A DNA stretch of 64,000 nt from Flavobacteriaceae bacterium PS02338. Lineage in GTDB: Bacteria; Bacteroidota; Bacteroidia; Sphingobacteriales; Sphingobacteriaceae. The notes below the pieces were generated by a model. It made no database searches and was not told where the DNA came from. It was given only the letters and a program-made list of their open reading frames with translations. The stretch is from the NCBI GenBank assembly GCA_029959615.1, contig JASCOD010000002.1, positions 248,001 to 312,000 of the forward strand, written 5' to 3'. The translations under genes and the position numbers were made by a program. This document shows positions 53,842 through 62,078 of this stretch, piece by piece (the stretch's first letter is position 1; each line of letters begins with the position of its first letter).

Positions 53842-55028
53842 TAAAAATCCTAGAAATTACGCTCGAAAACGAAATGGATCTGGTGCTTGCCTACAAGCGC
53901 AGTTTAAATCTAACCCAACAGATAGGGCTAACCGTCGCTACGCAGACCACATTTGCTACAGCGGTATCTGAAATTTCTCGTTCTATCATTGAACATACAG
54001 ACTCAGGGATAATGATGATCGGACTAGAAAAACAGGGCGACCGCTACTTCATCAAGGCAGAACTCGATTTTGCAGCAGGGATTATGCTTACTGCCGATGA
54101 TGAAGGCTACCATTATGCGCAGCGCTTAGTGCCTGAATTTAAATTGGAAGAAGGGAGTGGTACCAAGAAAATCAGTATGATGATGGGGATACCTCGTTCC
54201 ATCCAGTTAAATAAACTGAAAATTGATGAACTCATTGCCGATGCCGAACATTCCGCATCTATCAATGCTTATGAAGTGCTGAAAAGAAGGAATGTCAAGT
54301 TAAGCCGTATCAGTGAGCAAAGGCAAGAGGAGATTATACGTTCAAAGCTGATAGACGAAAAGAAGAATGAGTTTATCGCTATGGCAAGCCATGAACTGAA
54401 AACACCCCTCACCGTAATCAAGGCTTATACCCAATTGGTTGGCATGTCTAAGAATGATTGCAGCGACCGGATAAAGGGTTTGATTGAAAAGATAGATTTC
54501 CAGACGGCCAAACTTTCGAATTTGATCCAGCAGATGCTGGATATTTCACGCATGGAAAATGGTAGGCTTGCCTACGAGATGAAAGCAGTAGGATTAAATA
54601 GTTTTATAGATGATGTAGCGTTGATGATGAAGCATATTATGCCAGACCACGAACTGCAAGTTCGCTTGTCAACAGATGTGATGGTGCAAATCGATCCGTT
54701 TAGGTTAGAGCAAGTGATTTCTAACCTTTTAGGAAACGCCGCTAAATATTCCAATAAACAAACGGTAGTGTTATTGGAAAGTAGCTTGGCAGAGGATTAT
54801 GTGATCGTGAAGGTTTCCGATCAGGGTATTGGAATGGATGAGGAAAGCAGACGCTCTGTATTCGATAAGTTCTATCGTGCGGAAGATGTGCTGCACTCAC
54901 ATGCCGGTTTGGGCATGGGATTGTACATCGCCTCAAAAATAGTAACGGATCATGGAGGAAAAATGTGGGTTGAAAGTGAAAAGGGAAAAGGGTCGAGTTT
55001 TAGCTTTACTATTCCTACCGCTACCTGA
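53838..55028 (+). CDS. Histidine kinase with decayed RsbT-like N-terminal domain
   Basis: A 396-residue kinase ending the stressosome operon. Residues 1-120 resemble a third RsbT-type GHKL domain (AVSEISRSIIEHTD), but Ser49 replaces the N-box Asn and the glycine boxes are lost, so it should not bind ATP. A coiled linker (about 125-175) leads to a full kinase: H185 in AMASHELKTPLTVIKAY, N-box ISNLLGNAAKYS, G1 SDQGIGMDEE, G2 GLGMGLYIASKI. The decayed domain could dock on the RsbR/RsbS shell as RsbT does, linking the stressosome to two-component signalling. No sensor or membrane segment is present. Confidence 0.9.
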   Translation: MIKILEITLENEMDLVLAYKRSLNLTQQIGLTVATQTTFATAVSEISRSIIEHTDSGIMMIGLEKQGDRYFIKAELDFAAGIMLTADDEGYHYAQRLVPEFKLEEGSGTKKISMMMGIPRSIQLNKLKIDELIADAEHSASINAYEVLKRRNVKLSRISEQRQEEIIRSKLIDEKKNEFIAMASHELKTPLTVIKAYTQLVGMSKNDCSDRIKGLIEKIDFQTAKLSNLIQQMLDISRMENGRLAYEMKAVGLNSFIDDVALMMKHIMPDHELQVRLSTDVMVQIDPFRLEQVISNLLGNAAKYSNKQTVVLLESSLAEDYVIVKVSDQGIGMDEESRRSVFDKFYRAEDVLHSHAGLGMGLYIASKIVTDHGGKMWVESEKGKGSSFSFTIPTAT

Positions 55029-55200
55029 ACATGAGCTATGGCGTTTTGGTATTTCCAGCGCCAATCTATTTGAGTAAATACTTTTTTTCAGGTTAAGTAC
55101 TTGCCGACCTGTTCTTAAATACCTTTTTATTTATTTCGTAGAACTTTTCATGCTACCATACATTCTATTGCTAGTGAATGGATAAAATGAAATTTGGATA

Positions 55201-55821
55201 ATGGAAAAAAATGAAGATTTTGAACAGGAACACATTCCTAAACAGGAAATTGGAACACAGATTGATGTGATAGAAAAACGCACATTTGACGATGAAGTTG
55301 CCGCCATCACATTTTTTGAATTGGCAGGCTATCGATTGTTGGATGTTAATCGTTGGTCTTCGCTAACCAGTAACGGCCTGTCCAGTTTCCAGCTGTTGGA
55401 TCATGTGGGCAACCCGGTTGAACGTTTAGCGCAAGAAGGTGATTATTTCAAGATTGATATACCAGGCCCGGGATCTTCATTGGGTGACGGTTATGATTGG
55501 GTACGGGTAGAAGCCATCATCACATTGCGTGAGCTTGGAATGGAAGCCATTACCCTAAGGGCCAGACCAGCCTCCAATCCATGTTCAGAAAGTAAAGATA
55601 CCGCACATTTCCTTACAGAGCAAGCTTCCTCCACTTTTCAGGTGAAACGTATAGGAAGGCATATTTATGCTGAAGAACATGGGCGAAACGAACAGGCCAA
55701 TGTTTATACATCAGCGACTGTTGATAATGTGCGTAACATGCTAGTAGGTTGGGCCGCTATGCTGGGTTTTTCCTATCCGCAGTGGAAATCATTGGTCAAA
55801 GGTCTGTTATCGGAGCCCTAA
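55201..55821 (+). CDS. Conserved-looking protein of unknown function
   Basis: A 206-residue soluble protein with no recognised domain. It has an acidic start (MEKNEDFEQEHIPKQE), a globular middle with GPGSSLGDGYDWVRVEAI, and a C-terminal helix LVGWAAMLGFSYPQWKSLVK. The middle holds well-formed beta-type segments, and the gene is read in the same direction 172 bp after the stressosome operon, so a stress-related role is plausible. Nothing more specific can be said. Confidence 0.75.
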   Translation: MEKNEDFEQEHIPKQEIGTQIDVIEKRTFDDEVAAITFFELAGYRLLDVNRWSSLTSNGLSSFQLLDHVGNPVERLAQEGDYFKIDIPGPGSSLGDGYDWVRVEAIITLRELGMEAITLRARPASNPCSESKDTAHFLTEQASSTFQVKRIGRHIYAEEHGRNEQANVYTSATVDNVRNMLVGWAAMLGFSYPQWKSLVKGLLSEP

Positions 55822-55891
55822 TACTAATGGCGCTACAAGTAGAACATCTAAAGCTATTTTTAAACAGCTAAGTTGGCTAGTACTGGTTTTG

Positions 55892-56830
55892 CTAAGGGTT
55901 CTGTTCTATCGGGCTGTTTCCAGTCTCTATTTCTATTTGCTTAGTGCTTACCGCATAATGTGATGGTCTTATTTCTGATCCATAGGCTATGGCGTAAGCT
56001 TTGGTAAATTCTGCACCAAAATACAGAATGATGGAGGAATAGTATGTCCATAATAGTAAGATGATGAGCGAACCCGCTGCTCCATAGGTGCTGCCTACAT
56101 CACTTTGTCCAATATAGATGGAGATGGCAAATTTGCCTACCATAAATAGAATAGCCGTCACTAGCGATCCGGCGGTCACGTCACGCCACTTGATTTCTGC
56201 ATCGGGCAGCACTTTAAAGATCACACCAAAAATGAGGGCGATGACCAGTAGCGTAACCACTTGGTTGATGATATAGAAAATGATGACTGAAACGTCTGAA
56301 AAACGCATCTCTAGCTGTCGGCTAAAGCCATCTAGTAGCGAAGTGACCGCTAAGGAAACCAACAATAGAAAACCCAAGCTGATGATTACAGAAAAGGAAA
56401 GGAACCTGTTCTGTAATAATTTCAGCCAACCTCTTTTAGGTTTGGGCTTGATGCCCCATATGGTATTGATAGAATCCTGGATATCGGCGAATACCGTAGT
56501 TGCACCTACCAAAAGCGTTACAATACCTATAATGAAAGCGATATTGCCTTTGTTGCCGATAGCTGCCTTTTTAACAATATCCTGAAGCTGTAGCGCCGTT
56601 TCCTTTCCCATAAATCCGCTTAACTGCTGGTAGATTTGCCCTTCGGCAGCTTCCTGTCCAAGAAAAATACCACATAGGGAAATAATAACGACTAATAACG
56701 GGGCCATCGAGAAAACCGTATAATAAGCTAATGAACCACTTAGTTTAGTGACATTGTGGTCGCTAAATCCGCCGATGCTTGCTTTGAGTACCTGAAAAAT
56801 TCCTTTAAGGCTAAGTTTATTTTTTTTCAT
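55892..56830 (-). CDS. YihY/BrkB-family inner-membrane protein
   Basis: A 312-residue polytopic protein of the YihY (formerly RNase BN) family with about six transmembrane helices. Family marks are KLSGSLAYYTVFSMAPLLVV, the QDSINTIWGIKPK motif and LIILLLWTYYSSIILYFGAE. The family is thought to be an envelope transporter or permease, but no substrate is established. It faces the stressosome-side genes and may share stress control. Confidence 0.9.
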   Translation of the reverse strand: MKKNKLSLKGIFQVLKASIGGFSDHNVTKLSGSLAYYTVFSMAPLLVVIISLCGIFLGQEAAEGQIYQQLSGFMGKETALQLQDIVKKAAIGNKGNIAFIIGIVTLLVGATTVFADIQDSINTIWGIKPKPKRGWLKLLQNRFLSFSVIISLGFLLLVSLAVTSLLDGFSRQLEMRFSDVSVIIFYIINQVVTLLVIALIFGVIFKVLPDAEIKWRDVTAGSLVTAILFMVGKFAISIYIGQSDVGSTYGAAGSLIILLLWTYYSSIILYFGAEFTKAYAIAYGSEIRPSHYAVSTKQIEIETGNSPIEQNP

Positions 56831-56883
56831 ATTTTTTGTGTACGATAAATGTTGTTCGATAACAATCTAAACCTGTTTGTGTT

Positions 56884-57594
56884 TTAATCTGTGTTACTAT
56901 GGTTTTTCCCGCCGATGCCGAGCATCTCTATCAATGCCACTGCGGTAGGACCTGCTGAAAGTGGATTCTGTCCGGTAATCAACAATCCGTCTATTTCCAC
57001 ATGTGAGGTCATGGGGATCAGCGCCGAATGGAAATCAGCACCAAGTTCTCTTAAACGTGTCTCTAAATGGTATGGGATATGATCGCCACGCATCACCATG
57101 GCCTCTTCTGTATTAGTAAAGCCTGTAAGCCTTTTTCCCTGCAATAACCTTGGTCTACTCTTGGCTGCTGAAATCAATGCAGCAGGGCCGTGGCAAACGC
57201 TAGCTACTGGTTTGCCTGCATCCAGTAGATCCACGATGAGTCTTCCAGCGACGGGGCTGCTTGCCAGATCCCAAAGTGGGCCATGTCCGCCGGGAAAGAA
57301 TACTGCATCATATTCGCTTGGATTAATGGAATCTAGCTTATGTGTTTTTGCAAATGCTGCCTGTAACACTACATCGTCCTGAAATCTTCGGTTGGATGCC
57401 GTAATATTTTCAGTCAGTCTACTTAAGGGATCTATCGGAGGCTCACCACCTGCGGGACTTGCCAGCGTGATCGTACAGCCGTGGTCTAAAAGTTGGTAAT
57501 AGGGGTCGGTAAATTCGCCCAGCCAAACCCCAGTTTTGCTGTCTGTGTTTTCCATGCCCTGGTGTGAAGTCAGGACTATCAGTATTTTTTTCAT
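56884..57594 (-). CDS. DJ-1/PfpI-family protein, Hsp31-like
   Basis: A 236-residue class I glutamine-amidotransferase-like protein. The nucleophile elbow ASVCHGPAAL gives Cys134-His135, Glu27 (VWLGEFTDPYY) is the partner acid, and FFPGGHGPLWDL forms the oxyanion/cap region. This matches the Hsp31-like/glyoxalase III side of the DJ-1 superfamily, associated with methylglyoxal detoxification and protein repair. The exact activity is not decided by sequence. It is read toward YihY with a 53-bp gap. Confidence 0.88.
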   Translation of the reverse strand: MKKILIVLTSHQGMENTDSKTGVWLGEFTDPYYQLLDHGCTITLASPAGGEPPIDPLSRLTENITASNRRFQDDVVLQAAFAKTHKLDSINPSEYDAVFFPGGHGPLWDLASSPVAGRLIVDLLDAGKPVASVCHGPAALISAAKSRPRLLQGKRLTGFTNTEEAMVMRGDHIPYHLETRLRELGADFHSALIPMTSHVEIDGLLITGQNPLSAGPTAVALIEMLGIGGKNHSNTD

Positions 57595-57780
57595 CTATCT
57601 ATTGTTTTTCTTTGGCCACCCTCGTGCGAGCCTTGTTTTAAACAGCTGGGGTGAAAGTTTGTTAGGTTGGTCAACTACCCGTTTCGTGGATACTTAATAC
57701 CTGATTTAGCAAGCCTGTTACCTAAAGATCTGATGTTCCCGGAGTAGATTTATCTGTAGTACCTTGCGGTGGTTATCCTT

Positions 57781-58116
57781 TTAGTTGATGGAGATTTCGA
57801 TCAGTTCGTTGTGGCCGAACTGGCAGAGGTGAATATCCACATGCTGTCTGAAATCGACCATGTTCATAAAGTCGTCGCAAAGATCCGACATCACCTGTTC
57901 TAGGTCTAGGAATGGTTTTGTCAGTAGTAATAGTTTTCCATTGCTCGTAAAATCGGCCATTAACAGGTAGTGCGGATAATAGGTCAAGAGCTGGTTCCTA
58001 AAGATTTCCAAATGTGCGTTCATACATCGTGTTTTTTGGGATAACAGGTATTGAGCGAGCTTTGTTTGTATTGGTGTTGCTATTTGATGTCTTTTGGTTG
58101 TGTTTTTAGCCATCAA
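57781..58116 (-). CDS. Small protein of unknown function
   Basis: A 111-residue protein with no recognised family. The N-terminus is basic, with AKNTTKRHQIATPIQTK; the middle has NQLLTYYPHYLLMADFTSNG and a Leu-rich LLLLTKPFLDLEQ; the end is acidic with Cys/His residues (VDIHLCQFGHNELIEI). No membrane segment is certain. It is divergent from the DUF2383 gene and carries a dyad in the shared upstream region. Confidence 0.6.
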   Translation of the reverse strand: MMAKNTTKRHQIATPIQTKLAQYLLSQKTRCMNAHLEIFRNQLLTYYPHYLLMADFTSNGKLLLLTKPFLDLEQVMSDLCDDFMNMVDFRQHVDIHLCQFGHNELIEISIN

Positions 58117-58154
58117 ACAATTCTACAGGATTGCTGTTCTATTGCCCAGTACAG

Positions 58155-58171
58155 TGGAACGCAAGCTTCCA
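58155..58171. promoter_or_regulatory. TGGAA-N7-TTCCA dyad, site 2
   Basis: TGGAA-CGCAAGC-TTCCA lies 34 bp before the DUF2383 gene and 38 bp from the divergent 111-residue gene. Arms and spacing are identical to the site at 49872. Confidence 0.4.
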
Positions 58172-58205
58172 AAAAATCACTTTTTTAAAAATAAAACTAA
58201 TAATT

Positions 58206-58652
58206 ATGTCAACAACAAACACAGTGCTCAATGAGCTTATAGAAATCAACAACGATAGGTTAGCAGGTTTTCAAAAGGCACTTGCCGATATCAAAGATGA
58301 ACACATCGATCTGAAAGAGCTTTTCCAGCAGTACTCACAACAGAGCCATAAGTTCAGTCAGGAACTGACTGCATTGGTTGCTGCAAGGGCTGGCGAGCCA
58401 GAAACAGGTAACAGTGTGGCAGGTACACTGCATAGAGCCTGGATTGACGTAAAAGCCTTATTTGGTGGTTCGGATAGGGAAAGTATCCTTTCTGAGGCCG
58501 AAAGAGGCGAGGATGCAATCAAAAAAGCTTACAGGACTGCACTTGCAGAAGGTGGGCTATCGGGCGAGGCATTGGAAACGGTTACTCGCCAGTCGGGAGA
58601 TATCCAAGCCGCACATGACAGCATCAAGGTATTGAGAGATGCTGCTAAGTAA
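58206..58652 (+). CDS. DUF2383/PA2169-type four-helix bundle protein
   Basis: A 148-residue helical protein matching the PA2169-like/DUF2383 family. It has NELIEINNDRLAGFQKALAD, LFQQYSQQSHKFSQELTALV and the family-typical GTLHRAWIDVKALFGGSDRE followed by SILSEAERGEDAIKKAY. The family is ferritin-like in shape and appears in stress-linked loci; its function is open. The frame is open from 58131, but the upstream residues are not family-like, so the ATG at 58206 is chosen. A good terminator follows. Confidence 0.85.
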   Translation: MSTTNTVLNELIEINNDRLAGFQKALADIKDEHIDLKELFQQYSQQSHKFSQELTALVAARAGEPETGNSVAGTLHRAWIDVKALFGGSDRESILSEAERGEDAIKKAYRTALAEGGLSGEALETVTRQSGDIQAAHDSIKVLRDAAK

Positions 58653-58673
58653 GTAAACAAATTTATAATCACC

Positions 58674-58706
58674 GAGACCACCTCTTTTGGGGGTGGTTTC
58701 TTTTTG
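58674..58706 (+). terminator. Rho-independent terminator
   Basis: GAGACCACCT / GGGTGGTTTC (10 bp with G-T pairs) followed by TTTTT, 21 bp after the DUF2383 stop codon. Confidence 0.85.
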
Positions 58707-58739
58707 GTCGATAATGCATGAATTTATAAAAGCTATACG

Positions 58740-60464
58740 ATGAAGAAAAATGCTACCCCAGAAAATAAACAGTTGGCCATTATCGGAGGAGGTCCCAGTG
58801 GGCTTTTCATGTTAAAGAAACTGATCGATGCCAGTCTGCCCGATCTTAGTATACATATCTTTGAAAAGGGTGACCAGCTGGGTGCTGGTATGCCCTATAG
58901 TGTGCAGGGAGCAAATGAGGAGCATGTGACCAATGTGTCGGCTAATGAAATTCCCGAATTGGAGCAGACCATCGGCGAATGGATCAAAACCGTACATCCA
59001 CATACACTTGCCCGTTTTCAAATTGATCTGGAACGTTTCCACGAATACAGGGTGCTGCCACGGCTGCTGTTTGGACAATACCTGTCCGAGCAATTTCGTA
59101 GGTTGGAAAAAAGAGCGGTCATGAGCGGTGTTGCGCTGAAGATCTCTTTTGGCTGTGAAGTGGTGGATGTCTTAGACAGGCCAGCAGACGAAAAAGTAAG
59201 TTTGGTACTTGCAGATGGCAAAATACTGAACTATGACCATTTAGTGCTGTGCACTGGGCATCTTTGGCCAAAGCATTATGAGGGGAAAATACCAGGGTAT
59301 TACGATTCGCCCTATCCGCCAGCCAAACTCATGTTGGTATTAGATCATCCAGTAGCGATCCGTGGGGCATCACTCACGGCCATTGATGCCATGCGTACAC
59401 TGGCCCGACAACATGGGAATTACCAAAGATCAGCAGAAGGCGCATTGACCTATACGCTTAATCAACCATCTTCACAATTCAGAATGGTACTGCACTCTAG
59501 GGAGGGACTGTTGCCAGGAGTACGTTTCCATTTGGAAGAATCGATACTGGGTAGGGATAGTCTGTTCGATGCCGATGAGATCAGGATGATCAGGGCAGCT
59601 CATGAAGGTTTTGTACCACTGGATCTAGTGTTTGAGGAGAAGTTTAAAAAACCATTGGCAGCACAAGACCCAGCGTTCTATGAAAAGATTAAAGGATTGT
59701 CTATGGAAGCATTTGTAGATCGAGTGATGGAACTGCGTGAACGCCTAGATGCCTTTCAGCTTTTTAGGTCTGAATTTAAAGAGGCGGCACAGTCCATTAA
59801 ACGGAAGCAGTCTATCTATTGGAAGGAACTGCTCTGCGGCCTGAGCTATACGCTGAACTATCCGGCCAAGTATTTTTCTGCCGAAGACATGTTGCGATTC
59901 AAGCGAAAGCTGATGCCGCTGATCTCGCTGGTGATTGCTTTTGTACCCCAAAGTTCGGCCGAAGAGCTGCTTGCTCTTCATGACTCGGGTATATTGGAAT
60001 TGGTAGCCGTAGGTGCTGAAAGCGAAGTACAGCCTTTGGAAGATGGTGGAATTGCCTACCATTACACAGGCGAAAATGATGAAACGAAGGTGGTAACCTA
60101 CCAAACCTTTATCGACTGTATTGGCCAGCCGCACCTGTCCTTCGATGCGATTCCCTATCCGGGGCTGAAGACACATGGAACAATAGCTCCTGCCAAACTA
60201 CAGTTCCGTGCACAAGAAATAGCCAAGGATATGCTGGATGAAAACCAGGACATTGAAATAGGCCATGATGGTAATTATTATCTCAGGGTACCAGGACTTG
60301 CCATCAATGACTATTTCCAAGTGGTGGACCGTTATTTGGCACTAAATCCGAGGATCTATGTGATGGCCGTCCCTTTTATTGGCGGCTATAATCCAGATTA
60401 TTCGGGGCTCGATTTTTGCGAAACGGCCGCATCAAAAATCGCACAGAGCCTGATGGGTAGCTGA
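58740..60464 (+). CDS. FAD/NAD(P)-binding oxidoreductase-like protein
   Basis: A 574-residue flavoprotein of the FAD-NAD(P)-binding type. The dinucleotide fold opens with LAIIGGGPSGLFMLKKL (about 12-28), followed by FEKGDQLGAGMPYSVQG and the second strand signature LVLCTGHLWP. The C-terminal half has FIDCIGQPHLSFDAIPYPGL and an ending VMAVPFIGGYNPDYSGLDF. The substrate is unknown. The next gene (DUF1543) is 22 bp downstream, so they are co-transcribed. Confidence 0.8.
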   Translation: MKKNATPENKQLAIIGGGPSGLFMLKKLIDASLPDLSIHIFEKGDQLGAGMPYSVQGANEEHVTNVSANEIPELEQTIGEWIKTVHPHTLARFQIDLERFHEYRVLPRLLFGQYLSEQFRRLEKRAVMSGVALKISFGCEVVDVLDRPADEKVSLVLADGKILNYDHLVLCTGHLWPKHYEGKIPGYYDSPYPPAKLMLVLDHPVAIRGASLTAIDAMRTLARQHGNYQRSAEGALTYTLNQPSSQFRMVLHSREGLLPGVRFHLEESILGRDSLFDADEIRMIRAAHEGFVPLDLVFEEKFKKPLAAQDPAFYEKIKGLSMEAFVDRVMELRERLDAFQLFRSEFKEAAQSIKRKQSIYWKELLCGLSYTLNYPAKYFSAEDMLRFKRKLMPLISLVIAFVPQSSAEELLALHDSGILELVAVGAESEVQPLEDGGIAYHYTGENDETKVVTYQTFIDCIGQPHLSFDAIPYPGLKTHGTIAPAKLQFRAQEIAKDMLDENQDIEIGHDGNYYLRVPGLAINDYFQVVDRYLALNPRIYVMAVPFIGGYNPDYSGLDFCETAASKIAQSLMGS

Positions 60465-60486
60465 AGCTTAGTTTTAAAATAGAGAT

Positions 60487-61077
60487 ATGAATATAAACCA
60501 AAATAGCACCGCCGAGCCCAAATTGTTTATGGTATTGTTGGGATCAAAGGCAGAAAGCCGAAACGTAGAACAACACGACTTTTTTTTCGGCGTGGGACAT
60601 TCGCTTGCCGAATTGGTTCCCGCATTGCAGGCTTTCTGGCCAGAGGCTGGCAAAAGTCTGCATATTGATGGATGGCGGGAAGTGACCGCTGTGGATGGCT
60701 TTAGAGTTGAAGTTTATCGGAAGCAGGAAACTGATATTTTATCGGAATACCGATTGTTCTTTATCAATCTCGGTGGTTATACGGCAGGGAGATTGGAAGA
60801 ACAGCACTATACACTCCTGTCGGTGTGCCGTGACAAGGCCGAAGCCACACAACTGGCAAAGAGAGCTGCCTTTTTCAGGTCTGCAAGTATTGGGGGGATG
60901 AAGGGTGCTAATGCACATATTGATGAGAAATATGGTATCGATGTGGATGAAGTATATCGTATAGAAGATATTTGGCGCCAAAACGAGGACCAGCACTATG
61001 GTATCAGGCTTATAGAGGCTGATGGGCTTGAAGTAGATCAGATCCATCTGGGCTACTTCCGTCTGGATAAACTTTAG
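60487..61077 (+). CDS. DUF1543-family protein
   Basis: A 196-residue cytoplasmic protein matching DUF1543. Features are KLFMVLLGSKAESRNVEQHD and FFFGVGHSLAELVPALQAFW in the first half and YFINLGGYTAGRLEEQHY in the second, suggesting a duplicated alpha/beta unit. The function of the family is unknown. It follows the FAD protein by 22 bp. Confidence 0.8.
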   Translation: MNINQNSTAEPKLFMVLLGSKAESRNVEQHDFFFGVGHSLAELVPALQAFWPEAGKSLHIDGWREVTAVDGFRVEVYRKQETDILSEYRLFFINLGGYTAGRLEEQHYTLLSVCRDKAEATQLAKRAAFFRSASIGGMKGANAHIDEKYGIDVDEVYRIEDIWRQNEDQHYGIRLIEADGLEVDQIHLGYFRLDKL

Positions 61078-61137
61078 GACTTTGAAATAAAGCAAAGAAC
61101 TGTCTAAACATTCTTAAGAACCCTTTGTTAGCAGTAG

Positions 61138-61583
61138 ATGGAAACTATACTATTTAAAGACTGGCAAAGTACGGGTCAAGTGGCCATATGTTCGGTAATA
61201 GCATTCTTTGTAGCGTTTCTGTTTATCAGGATCTCGGGCAAGCGCATCCTGTCGAAGTTGACGGCATCGATTTTGTGGTCACTGTAACGCTGGGCTCCAC
61301 ACTTTCCTCGATGATTGTAGGCAAGACAGTGCTGATTGATGGTGCCATTGCGCTGGCGATCATTATCGGTTTACAGTTTCTCTTGGCCTATCTGGCCATA
61401 AAATCCAAATCTATGGAAAAGCTCATCAACTCCAAACCCACATTGCTTTTTTACGAAGGAGAATTTCTGAAAGAACATATGGAACGGCAAGTGGTGACCA
61501 AAGAGGAAATCTATGCGGCGGTTAGAGAGTACCGCTTATTGGATATCGAACAGGTAAAGGCAGTAGTGATGGAGCTAAACTGA
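61138..61583 (+). pseudogene. DUF421/YetF-type membrane protein with a frameshift
   Basis: Two frames together make one DUF421 protein of about 148 residues. From the ATG at 61138 the first frame reads METILFKDWQSTGQVAI through FIRISGKRILSKLTAS with two membrane helices. It then needs to pass, with one base missing at about 61267-61268, to the frame reading DFVVTVTLGSTLSSMIVGK and the cytoplasmic YetF domain. Without a correction the first frame stops at about 61290. Two intact halves with normal motifs point to a recent single-base deletion, an assembly error or recoding. Confidence 0.75.
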
Positions 61584-61693
61584 GAACTGACGGTAATCAA
61601 GAAAAGCAGCAAGGTAATGGGGGATCATTCGCTCGAAGATGTACCACATGGATAATGAGCTTTTCTACGTTTTCTTAAATGTTAATGCTAGGC

Positions 61694-61728
61694 GATAAAA
61701 ACAAAGCCATCTTTAGGGATGGCTTTGT
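61694..61728 (-). terminator. Rho-independent terminator behind the small YtxH-like gene
   Basis: ACAAAGCCATC / GATGGCTTTGT (11 bp, six-base loop); on the minus strand it is followed by TTTTT. It serves the gene ending at 61759. Confidence 0.8.
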
Positions 61729-61758
61729 ACATTTTTGGTTGGATTGCTACGAAAGGTT

Positions 61759-61941
61759 TTACAGGTTTGGTACGTGGCCAGCCTTTACGTCAGCGACGAC
61801 AGTTTTGGCTTTTTCTATCCATTCTGGTGCCTTATCCCTGATGTCATCCATTTTTGTTCTGCCTACGGCATCCTTTTTAGTTAAATATTTCACTGCGCCG
61901 TATACAGCGGCTCCAATCAGTGCTGTTCTTATAATTCCCAT
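61759..61941 (-). CDS. Small YtxH-like membrane protein
   Basis: A 60-residue protein with one N-terminal hydrophobic segment (MGIIRTALIGAAVYGAVKYL) followed by a charged helical tail (KAPEWIEKAKTVVADVKAGH). The layout resembles the small YtxH/gas-vesicle-like stress proteins. The gene has its own terminator and a divergent neighbour, which supports its being real. Function is unknown. Confidence 0.7.
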   Translation of the reverse strand: MGIIRTALIGAAVYGAVKYLTKKDAVGRTKMDDIRDKAPEWIEKAKTVVADVKAGHVPNL

Positions 61942-62024
61942 ATTTTAATTCTTTTATTTAAAGGCTTAACAGTTCTTGAGGCAATTGGTTTTGCGATCAG
62001 GTAATCCGCTCGGTGCTTTAGGTA

Positions 62025-62036
62025 TTTGTATACAAA
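62025..62036. promoter_or_regulatory. 12-bp palindrome in a divergent promoter region
   Basis: TTTGTATACAAA lies between the small YtxH-like gene and the divergent SDR gene, 43 bp before the latter's start. It is short enough to occur by chance in AT-rich DNA. Confidence 0.3.
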
Positions 62037-62078
62037 CTTTTTTGAATAACAGGTGTTGAGCTACTAAATCCTAAGATT

